Positions 1 through 13,500 of a stretch of 64,000 nucleotides of DNA are shown in pieces. How positions within the stretch are numbered: the first letter of the stretch is position 1; each line of letters starts with the position of its first letter. The stretch comes from Sipunculus nudus (taxonomy: Eukaryota > Annelida > Sipuncula > Golfingiida > Sipunculidae): NCBI GenBank assembly GCA_026874595.1, contig CM049319.1:66083417-66147416 (forward strand), given 5' to 3'. A program made the position numbers and the translations under genes. The notes beneath the pieces are model-generated. The model made no database searches. It was not told where the DNA came from and saw nothing but the letters and a program-made list of their open reading frames with translations.

Positions 1-182
1 TTAGATTAGTGAAATGATGAAATATACAGATGACACAGTGACCTTAGGACTCATTTGTGATGACAATGAATTGCCTAATAGGCAAGTGATAATTTAAGTG
101 TGTATCAACAATGTTGGAGTTAAGATTGTTAATAATTATAAGTACCTTGCTACAATTATTCAGGATGATCTCAAATGGTCTG

Positions 183-234
<52 letters not shown>

Positions 235-349
235 GTTTTCTTTAATATTTTATATCTTTTTCTTTTACCTGACATGAAATTAATATTAGGTCAGATTCTA
301 TCAAATACTTAACACAGTTATCTTGGAAAATTGATACTTCCACTGTCAA

Positions 350-390
<41 letters not shown>

Positions 391-2347
391 TATGTATGCC
401 TCATGCCCCATATATCTGCTATTTATTATTATGGGTCCTCTACCACCCGGAGATATGTCGAACCGGTATTTATAATAATCGGTATGTCTTAAAATTATTA
501 GATCTGCTATATAGAAATGACGCCTTTGTTGTTGGTCTTATGATTTTATTACAGAAACACGATATATCACATATCCCGATTATATATAACAATAATGTCA
601 TCTTAGAACATACATACATTTTCAGGCATTCTTATCATATATTTATCATCTTTTCTTCTAATATTTCTTCATTTAAAATTGCGGAAAAGTTAACAAATGA
701 TTCTCTATTAAAAATTCGCATAAAATAATTCCATAAAATAATTCCATAAAAACAAAATGATAACCATTATTAATAATTGATGGTTTGTGAGTAATATTTC
801 TCTGGAGATGGTGTAAGAGACTAAAAAAGACTTAATGGGAAGATCGTGCTCGCCGGCCCTGCTTCGGGGGTTCGACCCAGCAATGGGATAGATTACGCAC
901 CCAGGGCTCGCAAGTGCAGTGGCCACCGGGCCTGGTTACCGCCAGGAAAAAAAAAATTCAGAGAACGCGTGCGATAATGCCGTGTCACGTAATCCGAAAA
1001 CGGAATGGAATTCTGCAGATTTAAATATTAAAATATTGAAAATGGTGGCGGTTACCTCCACCAAGAAAATCTTTAATAAAATAGTAATTGCAAATGCCAA
1101 TATTAATATGGTAAAGTTTGCAAATGTCAAACTCGAAAGGAGGCACAACAATCCAGGAAAATGTCAACCTGGCACGTACTAATTAAAAGTCAAGAAACAG
1201 GGCCCAGATATCAAAATAAGCAGTTTTTATTCTCATTCTCTAAAGGTCGGTTGTATGCTTCATTTGTTTATCGACAGGCAATGGAAGAATGTGTTGGTCC
1301 TCCCAGGGCACACTTCTGGTTTTGTATTGACTGATGTGGGGTCGGCAAATAAGTTAAATATTTCTGTTTCTTAATGGAGAACCACATTTACAAAAATACA
1401 TTAATGAGACAAGGTGGGTATAAAAATGATCCTGGGTAAATAACCCTATGGACACTGGAATATCTGCATACTAATATTTAGTATCAGAAGAAGAAGAACA
1501 GATGTGGCCTAAGGCCTTCTGTAGAACTACCAAAATAATTATGGGACTGTTACAACTGATTATGTAAAACCAACTGATAACGTAATAAATAAATGACCGA
1601 TAACGTATCACTAACCAATAATGTAATGCGAAATCAAACGATAATGTAACAGATTTCCCTAGCCGTTAACGTAAAACAGAATTAATTGGTGAAGTAAAAA
1701 CATTTCAGTGAACCTGACCAAACCAAATTGGACCTTCCGCATGCTTCTTGGACAATACATGCATTTTTTTTTTAGTTCAGTTGACCATAGGTCATCAGAG
1801 CATAAGTGGTCACCCCTTGTCCGTCTGAGCACAAATCGGTCTCTTTCGCGTCGCACCTTTCATATCTTGTATTATGATTATATAGCACAACTTAGGACAT
1901 CAAAAAGTTCAGAACATTTCAGAATGATAAATTCAAACCAGCGGGGGATCCAGAAATTTCATAATTACTGGGTATGATTAAAAATAAAGTTCTTAAATTG
2001 CGCATTTAAGTTTTTTCTTTTGTGTGTTAATATAAATATATAAATGTTTGGCGCCATCTTCCGATCTTAAGAAGGACCGACCCAATATCCGATCATCATC
2101 TGCCGATGCATTCCTACAGCTTTGAATTAAAGGAAAGAAAAAAAGATGAAATAAATAATAGTTTCTTATCTAAGAGTATTATAATTTGTATATTTTATGG
2201 TATTATGGGTGGAAAGGTATAAACCTGCAAAGGTTCTATACCTTGTACAATGATTTTAATTTTTATTTTTTAAATAAATTTAAATAAATTTATATATGTG
2301 TATTTTTTTGTATTTTTTTTCTTATTTTATAGATAACAAATGTGTAG

Positions 2348-2560
2348 AAAATATTACCAATATCAGTAATTGAACATAGGGAGATGGGCATGTGCAAAGT
2401 TGATATTGTTGATTGGTAATTTTGCCTGTCCCATCTTAAAATGGGTCTGAACCAATAACTGACGTGAAAAATATTATCAATTTCAATAAATTACATCGGG
2501 ATATGGGCCTGTTCCAGGTTGACGTTGTTGATCCGTTGTTGGGTCTGACTGCTTATAAAC
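2348..2560. repeat. Diverged tandem duplication, ~119 bp unit
   Basis: The block starting AAAATATTACCAAT at 2348 is echoed at 2467 (AAATATTATCAAT). Shared words follow, such as GATGGGC/ATATGGGC and GTTGATATTGTTGAT/GTTGACGTTGTTGAT. Only two units are visible. Confidence 0.6.
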
Positions 2561-2865
2561 AATGAGATAGAAATGAATAATTTGATAATCTATTTGCTAA
2601 AAAAATAAAAAGAGGTCTGCAAAAAATTTAAAAATGAATAAAAGGGGAATAGATAACATATATCAGAAACATGGCAATAGGTCTAATCTCTCTTATTCAA
2701 GTATCACTTTGTTAACCTGACATCGGTATATCTAAGAGGTGGAGCTTGGTAGGGTTAAAGACACAGATAACTGTTGTTCTGGTTCCCGCGTCCAATTTTT
2801 TTGTAAGCTAGATGTTGTATGCTGGATATAGGGGAACAGGGAACCAGCCTAGTGATCATTTGTAA

Positions 2866-3062
2866 GATCGCGAGGGAACGCGAAAAGATCGCGAGGGAAC
2901 GCGAAAAGATAGCGAAAAGATCGCGAGGGAACGCGAAAAGATCGCGAGAGAACGCGAAAAGATCGCGAGGGAACGCGAAAAGATCGCGAGGGGACGCGAA
3001 AAGATCGCGAGGGAACGCGAAAAGATAGCGAGGGAGCGCGAAAAGATCGCGAAGGAACGCGA
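2866..3062. repeat. 21-bp minisatellite
   Basis: About nine tandem copies of a 21-base unit starting GATCGCGAGGGAACGCGAA, one copy shortened to 11 bases (GATAGCGAAAA). It is GC-rich against an AT-rich background. Because the unit is a multiple of three, it is open on both strands and creates false peptide repeats. Confidence 0.97.
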
Positions 3063-4695
3063 TGTTTACCCGGAAAAAAAAATATCACGTATGTCATTTA
3101 AGGGGCTCCGTAGATTTCAGTTAAAATCATGACAAATGACCGAAAAAGTCCAGGGGTTAGACCTCTCTGTGTCTGTATGTAACTTTACTAAAGAAATGAT
3201 AGTGAAAGGGACGGTAATATATAAATGGCCCATTTCTCATTTGTTGACATTATTTTTTATAATTTCATAATGAAGATTCCCCATAGCAGTGTCTCTTGTC
3301 TGTAGTTGGAGAAAATTATATCAACAGTGTTCATATTGGCATGATCTTTTGATATGGTTGAACGGGGGGGGGGGGGGGGGGGGGGGCATGGCTCCATGCG
3401 GCAAGTGGGAAATGCTCAATAAGAAAACAGAAATATGGAAATAGTAAAATTCAATTTAACAGCTCAACAGGACTCCGTACTCATCTATTTTTGTTTTGTG
3501 TGGTTTATTTTTACATGATTTAAAGGGATTATATATTCAGCATAAGTGTTTTGAATATAAATGTTTCCTAAAAACACATTCAATTTTACAGCTTCCTATA
3601 TACATTATACATTATAATTCACAATTGAATATATTATTCGTATTTCAGACTAAACAACATATTTGTACAATATTCACAGATAAGTTTATTACGCTGGACA
3701 ACCAACCATAACAGAAATAAAAAACAAAGCGATATGTTACAAAAATTGATTCATTACATAATTATAGGAAACAAATAAGGGAATATGAGGATTCAAGGGC
3801 CTTTGAACTGAAGCTGCGAACGTAGCGAAATCAATATCTTAGAAATGATTCTTAACTCTCGTAGTACAGGGAGTAGGCAAAATCCAGTGTTTTTTGTCGG
3901 CATTGAGCGTGCATATTTCTAGATCCAGTATTTTATCTGTGGAAAAAGAGGGAGCGCGAGTACAATTATTTTGACACTGAAGTAAAGTATGTGCTCGCAG
4001 GCCATGCATGTGCATTTGTCCAATACACATCAGTGTGGTGTAGGACACCGGTTTTCAAGGACTCGGACCTGTACTCGGTGGTTAGGACTCGAGAAATCAA
4101 GCCGAGTTCATCTCGAGTCCAGCAGCCAAAAAAAAAAAAAAAAAAAAAAACAAAAAAAACTATTTCATCAAAGGATTAACATGAAGATAGCAAAACACGC
4201 CACAAAGAGTAAGATTTATACAAAATATTGACAGATTATTTCACGTCGCATTAGATTAGTCCATAGGCCTACTTAATCCTCTCCTGAATTTCCAAAAATA
4301 GGATGGAAATCTAGTTAAATGTCATTTAACCTTAACACATTAATGACTGTCTTAGATTTTCATTACGGTTTGCAAATATATTTTTTATTGGACCAGGATT
4401 CGGACTTGGGCTCGTTTTTTAAAGGATTCAAACTCGAATCAGTCAGCATGAACCAGTTTGATTTGCATCGGGATTCGATAGTGAGGACTAAAAACTGATA
4501 AAAATATACATTTATTTCACACTTACGCAGTGATATATTTTTCCACAATTTAGAAAGCTTTCTCACTGTCTTATGACGAATACTCTCATAATTTTTGTTG
4601 TGTAGCAGGACATCGATTTTGTTAAAACATTTTTACACATGTTTTCCCTTTTGTACACACAATCCTTGATCATGACATTTATCTTTATAATTTAG

Positions 4696-4741
4696 GAATC
4701 GCCAAATCTACTAATTGGTATTCCAAGGGGACAAGAGAAAG
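4696..4741 (+). CDS. Integrin alpha exon: propeller blade 3 strand
   Basis: Flanked by TTTAG and GTACGT. It reads ESPNLLIGIPRGQEK, matching the LLIGxP strand of an FG-GAP blade. It ends in phase 1 and joins the next exon in frame. This is the first exon I can recognise; earlier ones must be upstream. Confidence 0.85.
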
Positions 4742-7700
4742 GTACGTACACAGCCCAGAGGTGTTTTTTTTCTATTTTGAAAAAAAAAACTATTAATTTA
4801 CCGGTACTCTGGATGTAAGACTTTATTGCATGACCATATATGGACACTTATGTAACTATATAATTCTTCTTTAAGTAAGATAGCACAGACGTGATTTATT
4901 GTCTTATTAGCTGGTGTTGCACAAGAAATCCAACGTAAAGAGGATGAATACAGGATTAACCTAATCTACCTGTCTCCACCAACTTCAGGTGAACCACTTA
5001 CAGGTAAGACTTATTTATTTACAAAAACGACAGCACAGATGATGATGATGATAATAATAATAGTAATAATAACAATAATAATACTGATGATGATAAAGAA
5101 TGAAGAAGATGACGGCGGCGGTTGGGTGATGTTGATAAGGCTAATAACAGTTAATAATAATTAATTGTATCTTTACCAGTGTAGAGTTCTAAAAATTCCT
5201 ATTTAAATTATTATTACGTGAATTTCAGGATTTGACGTCACTTCCGGGAAGTTTGAAAACGCCGGTCCTCCACTACGAGTCCTTTCAGCACCAAAATGGA
5301 ACAACAGAGGGAAGGTAGACGTTATAACTCATGATATACGGTGTATAAATCTGACCAGATTTTATCCAAAAGTCACCCCTAGTAAAAATAATGATAAAAT
5401 ACAAAATACTACACTTTGTTGGATTTAACGTTATATGGTACCGCAGTTTATTTTTTATTTTATTTTATTTTATTTACATTATGTTTATACAGGGAAAACC
5501 AATCAGTTTAAATTAAACTGGTCTTACTTGGTGCCCTGTATCAGTACATATAAAACATACAATGACTAAACTATCAATACAATGCATAAAATAATACCAT
5601 GACTAAAAATATAAACATGAACATATGGACTCAAATCATAAAAGCATATTAAGAGAGTTAAGAAAGTATATCAATATATACATCTATAGACAGAAAGAGT
5701 AAACTAAAATATCACATTAGATCAGTATATATATACATGCAAATATGCGAGGCATACGAACCAATAATATTACAATAATCTCTAGCATTTATGGACCTGA
5801 TCATTGTTAGATTCAGTTAAATACGTATGAAATTAATTTACAGTTATTGTATGATCTATGAAATGATAGAAGAATGAGTGCTACATGTATAAAACGCAAA
5901 TTTATGCAAATATAACATGTGTCATATAGAACATACAGTTGCTAAAATTTCCAATTTGAGTCGTCTCTTAAAAGATGCACAAGTTATGGCTGACTTAGAT
6001 TCATTTGATAAACTATTCCATATTTTTGGCCCCATATATAGTAAAGATTTTTTCAGATAGTTTGTTCGAGGTTTAGGAACGACTAAATCATTGCTCACAG
6101 CAGCTCGGGTTTGATGATTGTGAGCTTCATTGACAAAGTGAAAATTATTCTCTTGTAAACCAGGAGCTATTGAACAAACACATTTATACATAAGTACTGC
6201 AACAGAATACATATAGCGTTGACGTATATTCAACCAACCCAGTTCATTTACTATGGTTATAGAATCAACATTTCTGTCATAGTTTTTGGATATAATGCGG
6301 GCAGCTCTGTTTTGTATTTTCTGTACCGTATCATTGGTAGACAATAATGAACAACCCCAAATGCCTAGGGCATAGTCAATATGAGGCTGAATTATAGTTG
6401 CATAAACCTTAGTAAGAGATTGCAAAAACAGATAGCTTGATATTCGGTAAAGAACTCCTATCTTTTGAGATAGTTTTTTGGATAGAGAGTGAACATGTGG
6501 TTTCCAGGATAAATTAGCATCTATTATAACGCCAAGTAGATTAATCTTATTAGAACAAAGTAATGTTGTATCTAATATTGATATCTTGAGTTTGTGATCA
6601 GCAATTCTATGAAGATTTCCAAGTAGCATAACATTAGATTTATTATAATTCAGAGTAAGCAGGTTTTCGTCGTACCAGGTGGTCACTTGATTTACTACTC
6701 GCTGTAATTTAATCTCAGCTTCTACAACATTTTTACCATGGCAATATAAAGTGACATCATCAGCGTACATTACAATACCATCAGTATTTAGCACATTTGG
6801 AAGATCATTTATATATATCAAAAATAGAATTGGGCCGAGAACCGTACCCTGAGGTACACCTACATTAACAACAGCAGCATTGGATAGATTGTTATTGTAT
6901 TTTACGATCTGTAGGCGATCATGGAGGTAAGATTGAAACCAGGCAACTGTTTTCTTATCAAAACCAAAAACGAACAACTTTTCCAATAATCTTTTATGAT
7001 TTATGGTATCAAATCCTTTGGTTAGGTCGAAAAAACAAGCAGCAGTAACTTTACCCTGATCCATAGTTTTATATACGTCATTTGAAAATTTACTAAGAGC
7101 TGTTACAGTAGATTTTCCAGGCAGATATGCGTGCTGACTTTCTGAAATATTATTGCTATTTATGATAAACCTGATTAGTTGCCTTTGTACAGCTTTTTCA
7201 AATAGTTTCGCAACGTGAGGTATTATCGATATGGGTCTGTAATTACTCTTATTTGCTTTATCGCCTTTTCCTTTATATACTTGAGTAATTCGAGCTGTTT
7301 TCCAGTCAAGCGGGTACGTGGCGTTATATAGTGATAGATTAAATAGATAACATAACATAGGACTAATGAGCTGCGGAGCCATTTGGAGTAATGTGATGTC
7401 CATATCGATTATATCCAGAGTGTGTTTAGGTGGAAGTGCAAGTAAATCTTTCTGTATATCCTGCGATAGTAATATAGATAATTTGAAACGGGACTCTGTA
7501 ATATTCAACGACCGAACTTGGCGGGTTTCGGATGCCTTAAAATTTACCGCTAATATATCACCTATGGTACTGAAATACTCATTAAACTCTTCACATGATA
7601 TATCGCAATCTCCAAGTTTAGCTGATGAGGAACCAGGTAATACTTTTTTAAGAGCTAGTTACAGTTACACCTGTCAGCTTTTCATTTAGTAAGAGTATAA

Positions 7701-10495
7701 TCGATTAAGTCATTCATCTCTTTGAGTTTTGATAATTAACCATTTTGATAATGAATTATATCAAAGGCTTGTAATTGTAGGCAGAAGGTGAGGTTACAAT
7801 TTAATGTTATAGTAAAAATGTGTTCCAGGTGTACGCTGCTTCCTCGCGTACAGGGAAGAAAACTCATATTCTCCCAAAAGTAGAACAGGTGAGTGACAAT
7901 AAAATCATGACAGCTAATAAATATCCCCACAAACGTGGCACGGTCAAGTATAGCAAATAGAGACCAAACTCATAAAAATGACACTATGTGGGTTACCTAT
8001 GAAAATATTTCATTCATCGGGGCCGTGGCCTCAAGGGGGGGAGGGGGGGGGGGAGGGGGGCAACTGCGTTGTATAATAAATGACAGCCAAAATGCACCAG
8101 AATGTAGGCCTATTAGTATACATACAGTGTTTCAATATTTTCCGAAACGTGGGAGGGAGACACCCCCTCCCAAACCCTCCTCCCTCGGGGGCTTCCCCCC
8201 TCGCTCAGCTTACTGCCCCCCCCCCCCCCCCCCCCCCCCCGCCATTTGGGTCAGGCTACAGCCCTGGTCATTCTCCCAGAATGACACGTAAGTGAGACAT
8301 CATGAATTACTTTCGTCTGCCTGTGCGCTACATCTCAAATACGGCTTTCACAAAATGACCTTTGGGCACAATATTAGTCATATGTGACAGATTTCCCCCG
8401 ATATTAATTTTTACCTAGACTAAAGTTCGTACATTCTATAGTTGATTCCCAATTATCGCTTAGTAACTGGCGTCGGATAGCTTCCGGTGGTCGCTTGCCA
8501 ATTGCAAACATCTAGTGAAGTTTACATATTGATTCTATGATAAAACCATAGTCACGAACCTTGACTTAACAGGATATTAAATATGATCTGTTCATGGTTT
8601 TAGAAGGAAATCGTTGTCGAAGAACAAGTGTAGTTTTGTAAAATGTGTAAAACTGGTATACTGCTTCTGAAATTGGCAGCAAGATATATTGTGTAAATAC
8701 ATTTTGATAAAAGATATTTTTGGTTGATAAGCCTTGCGCGTATATCTATTACTCATGGTTACCGATTTGAAACAATAAATTATAATTGTTAAAATTGAAT
8801 GATTACAAACCAGAATTATGCATTCTAAGCAATTCAATGTGGAGGGATCCCTGTCCTAAATATCCTAAAACCGTGCTTGTATCACTCATTCGCCAATGTT
8901 CCCAGCTTATACGTGGAAATATGTACATTTGTCAATATTTTTTATGACATTTTTGAAACCGGATCATATGCCGGATCCACGCCAAGATCCTCCATTGACC
9001 CATTCCCGAAATACCCTTAATATTTCATGAGATTCCTTTCAGGAATGTGTGAGTTTTTCTGTGATAAAACACACACAAACAGACACAAACATACACCGAA
9101 CAGAAATGAACGCATACCCTCGTGGCGGATGTAATTAACAAAGGATCACTATGAGTAAAATAGTCTCAAATTCTCAAATTCATGAGTAATGAAAAGGTAC
9201 CACAAGATGAAATAGACTATTCCAGCTTCTACTCAAAAAATCTCATGCTAAATTTATAATGTATGTTTTTGACGTTAGAAATTGTTACCTACATGCAATA
9301 TATGAATCGTCGGTAGTGTAGCGGACCAATCGGACCGATCATGGAGCGCATTTATTCGTCTTTATTATTTCGTGAACGTTGAAGGATGTTCACAGAAATG
9401 AGACAAGATATAAAAAATCATTAGAATTAATCAACAATTATTTTATGATCACGAAAAAAGTAGTAATAAAGAAATTTGACGGAATTATTTGAAATGTGCT
9501 ACGCATGCAAGTCGAGTCGCTTTCAGTTAATGTCAGAAAAATTTCCCCGACTAATAGTGACGTTCAAGGAACAATTAATAACAGTAGCCTCATTTCAAAG
9601 TAAATACTAAATAAAACAATAAATTGCTATTTACGTTTTTTTCACATTAAATAAGAACGTAGATTCGTAGAATCTATTTTTTTCTTTTTCTATTACAAAA
9701 TAACATTAACAATGTTTTACAAACAAATATTATTTATATAAAAAACGACATGCAGCTATACATGTTACATATTTTACTTCAAACCTAACAATACAGGAAA
9801 CAATACAGTCTTCCACAGATGTTTGTGTCTCACGCATGGATCTCGGACATCTGGCCGCGACAGGCCCGACCCTCTGCTTATATTTCTTGTTAAGGGCAAA
9901 TTTCCCGGACACGTGACTGTCCGCTATAAAGGGGTTGCACTGTATAGATAATTTCTAAAATTACATATAGAAGAATGAAGTTGTATAAAACATACACACT
10001 GTGCAGTTATTGTTTGAGAGTGAGTTACGCTACAGAAGTCACCTCATCTGACCTTTCTGGTTTTGTGGTTAGCTCATGCTGCGGTGCATAATTAATTAAC
10101 TAATTACGCGTCGGTTTTGAGGCAGAGGGAGGTCTGCTTGAGGAGTTGGAGTAAGACCACATTCGTTACTGTGATCTGTGTACCTTTATCAGCAATATTG
10201 AGCCGCCACAGTTTCAAACAAACGCAGAAAACCAAATCAAACCCCTAATTCATAATGTTTTGTGTGATAAACACATAAATCATTAAAATAATTATGAAAT
10301 GGAAAGCTTCCTGGATGTTGCCACATATTCCTTCAAATGCCAAACATTCTCGGTTAGGTGACAGATTTTTTTATTCTGTTTTAATACAGACGTACAGACA
10401 TTAACATGATCCTGAAAATAATAACACGGATCTCAGTGGAGTCAATTCATCATCAAAAGTTAGGGATCACTCGCAGGCGTGGGAGGGAAATCAAA

Positions 10496-10560
<65 letters not shown>

Positions 10561-13500
10561 TTCATAACAATATATTTAAATATACATCTTTTATTGTCTG
10601 TGTGATACATTTTAAATATATTATAATTAAGTACAAGGTTTTAAAAAAGAAGTTATAATATTTATGGTACAACTTAATTCTATATTTATAAACCCGGTTT
10701 AGATATAAAATATTTAATAGTTAACTTATTAATGGAACCGAATTCTATCATTCTTTTTATTAATATATCTATTTTCAATATATAAATATTATTCCCTGAA
10801 AATTCGGGGGGGGGGGGGGGGGGAGGGATTATTACATTGACCATTCCCGCTTGCAAAAAAGTATTGATGCCCCGACTAATCTTGACTTTCCACTAATCAT
10901 TCAGCTAGGTTGGATTACCGCATAATAGTGATATTACTATTTTATAAATCTTTTAGTTTTCAAGTGTTTATCTGGTGAAGTCCCTGTTACTTTTAGGCAT
11001 GGCTGCACGTAACCTGTATACAATACACCACAAACGGCAAGTGGCATGTAATGCATATTTCACTGTGATATTTCCATGATCCCTCTGAAAAACATCTGAA
11101 CATGCTTAATGGGCCATCCTGGTAATTATATGTGTAAATAAATAAAAAATATTTGTTAAGGCGCTGGGCTCCCGGAGTTGCAGGTCACGGGTTCGATCCC
11201 GATCAGCGCCTCAAAGCGAGAACGATGAAAGCCGAATAGAACCTAAGATATTAGCTCTCTTGTATCAACGACATATTATGATGTCTTGCCTAATCTTATG
11301 CCAGTGCATATAAAACACGTAATCAGGAAGGCGTTATGATAACATACCAGGCTTATTACCTGATATGACTTGTGTAACATGTCATGTACGGTTACGGCCG
11401 CACAGGCGGTGAAAGGTCAGTCGCGCGGTATGGCCAACAGATGGCGTGCGCGCTATGATTATATTTTCCACCACTGGTCGCAATCAGTGCAAGTTTGTTT
11501 TTTTTTTTACTTCTTTACAGGAATAAGCAAACTGTTCTACAACTAGATACTGACAGATACCATATTATTTTACGGAAAAAACACTATATTCATGTACATT
11601 TAACATACTAATATGGAAAAAAGGGCCCTTTTATCATTCCGTCATTCACGATGACTGTTTCGAATAATATAGTGCAATATTATCACCATCTGAACTACAG
11701 AAGGCTACTGCCGTTCTTTTCTTTTTCAGACAGGGAGCAATTTTGGAGCCAAGGTGGTTGCTTGTGACTTAGATGGAGATGGTCTCGATGAACTCCTGGT
11801 GGGGGCGCCACTGTACAAAACCAAAGAAATGGAGGAGGGGCGTGTATATGTCTTTAATTTTTCAGATATAACGGTATGTGGATTTAAAACGGTCTGTACC
11901 TCTTGTAGCAATAATTACTTTAGTTCATCCGCTTGTTAAGAATTTATGTTTTGACCGCCTGATTCTTATTAGCTGCTCATCTGTACATTATAACGGGCAA
12001 TTATGATTACAATATACTGTTTATATTAAGGATTTACATACTCTTTAAATTTATATTTATATATTAATTATATAATTAATATTTATATATTAATTTAATA
12101 TCTGGGACAATTTTGGTTATCAATGATTTTCTTTCTATTAACCAGTCGCAATTTGTACAAAGAAAAGTGATATCGGGAAAAGTCACCAGAGGTCGCTTGG
12201 GGACAATGATCGTCTGTTCTGGCGATTTGGACAACGACGGCTTCAATGGTATGACACCAAATATACATACGAAATAACAAATCAGAGAAATTGAATTGAC
12301 ATTTTTTTTCATTCAGATAGCAAATGCAGAAAAAAAATACCTTACCACATTTTGGTCATATATATTAATTTATTTCATATTTGATTATAGAGTAAATAAT
12401 CAATATTTCAAAATATTTTCATCATTTTTGTATCCATAGCTTAAATAGCTTAAATAAAGTTATAGAAAGTGCCGACTTTCTGTTTGACAATGCTTATTCA
12501 ATTACGATAAATGTAACCCGATTCGCTTCGATGAAGGATGGCTCACGTATTCTAACGGGCGGGCAATACACCAGCTCGACCTACATAGGCTCGATCAGCT
12601 TAGACTTAAATAATGCAAAATATTTGAGATATATTCTACACCACAGTCACAAGGTTCATTATTTGCTTCCACCACTCGGTGTATGATGGCATTTCAAATT
12701 TTTATTCAAATACATGTAATAAAGAATAAACGTTTAAGGAAATCCTCCTTGTATTTTTACTTTTAAAATATCAATCTTTAAGTACTAAATTTTTTATCAA
12801 CTGTCATATAATCAGGGTTGGGATAATTGTAATGTGTGATTGTATTACCTGTAATTAATAACAAATTCTCAAGTAATTGAATGTAATTTGTAATTGAACA
12901 ATTTCAAGTACATGTAATTGTAATTGTAATGATTACAAGGGTAAAAATAGATGTAATTTCAATTACTTTTCAATTGCTTTCCGATTACTTTCCAAAAATT
13001 TATGACAGAGCACCGTACCATATACCTCATTCCTTTTCACTGTTTATAAAAACACTCTTGGGTAAGGATTGTAAGCTATGATTATTAAATAAATAATACC
13101 CATGTATGTACTAAGTATGGTAATTAGTATGCCTAATAAGTAATACTGGCCTTTTTTTGCAAATGCTTCCACTGCAAAGTAGATAAAGTAGCAAGCTTCC
13201 ATAATGTACTGTCCGGAGCTACACTACAACAAGTGTGGGGTAGCTACATTTCACACTTTCACTGAAATGGAGACTGGAACATGCTCATACTGATCTGATT
13301 ACATCAGTGTTTATCTGCTAATTAGCTGGGACTGAGAGAGTCACAGGATCAAAAGAGGGGCAATGATCTAGGAAGGCTGATAGGCCTATTAGTCAGAATT
13401 ACCTCAAGTCAATAGCCAAAGAGGTAAATGGACATAGATATCAAAATAGCAGGGCCCTCAGTCGGCTGGCTCTAACATTTGAACAGTCTCCACGTTTTCC

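Larger units (their letters stand above)
1..4695. other. Upstream or intronic sequence, no exon recognised
   Basis: AT arrays at 183-231 and 352-394, a poly-G run at about 3365-3387, a poly-A run near 4129-4150, and CTCGAG/ACTCGG-rich patches at 4040-4110 and 4380-4500 that look like old repeat sequence. An isolated B-box-like GGTTCGACCC lies at 869-878 without an A box. No propeller blade 1-2 exon was found on the plus strand. Confidence 0.5.
7889..11729 (+). other. Integrin intron with repeats
   Basis: Contains poly-G (about 8035-8060) and poly-C (about 8213-8240) runs, a copy of an AT-array MITE (10461-10880), a truncated tRNA-like head (11157-11212) and a relative of the 21851-22326 element (about 11390-11640). 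From 8300 to 10440 I see nothing else recognisable. Confidence 0.6.

Noticed and set aside
2819-3097. Arg/Lys/Ser-rich frames on both strands
   Set aside because: Both are by-products of the 21-bp minisatellite.
3839-4231. Possible upstream integrin exon (blade 1-2)
   Set aside because: Short frames contain cysteines but no FG-GAP pattern, and no acceptor-donor pair keeps the phase into 4696.
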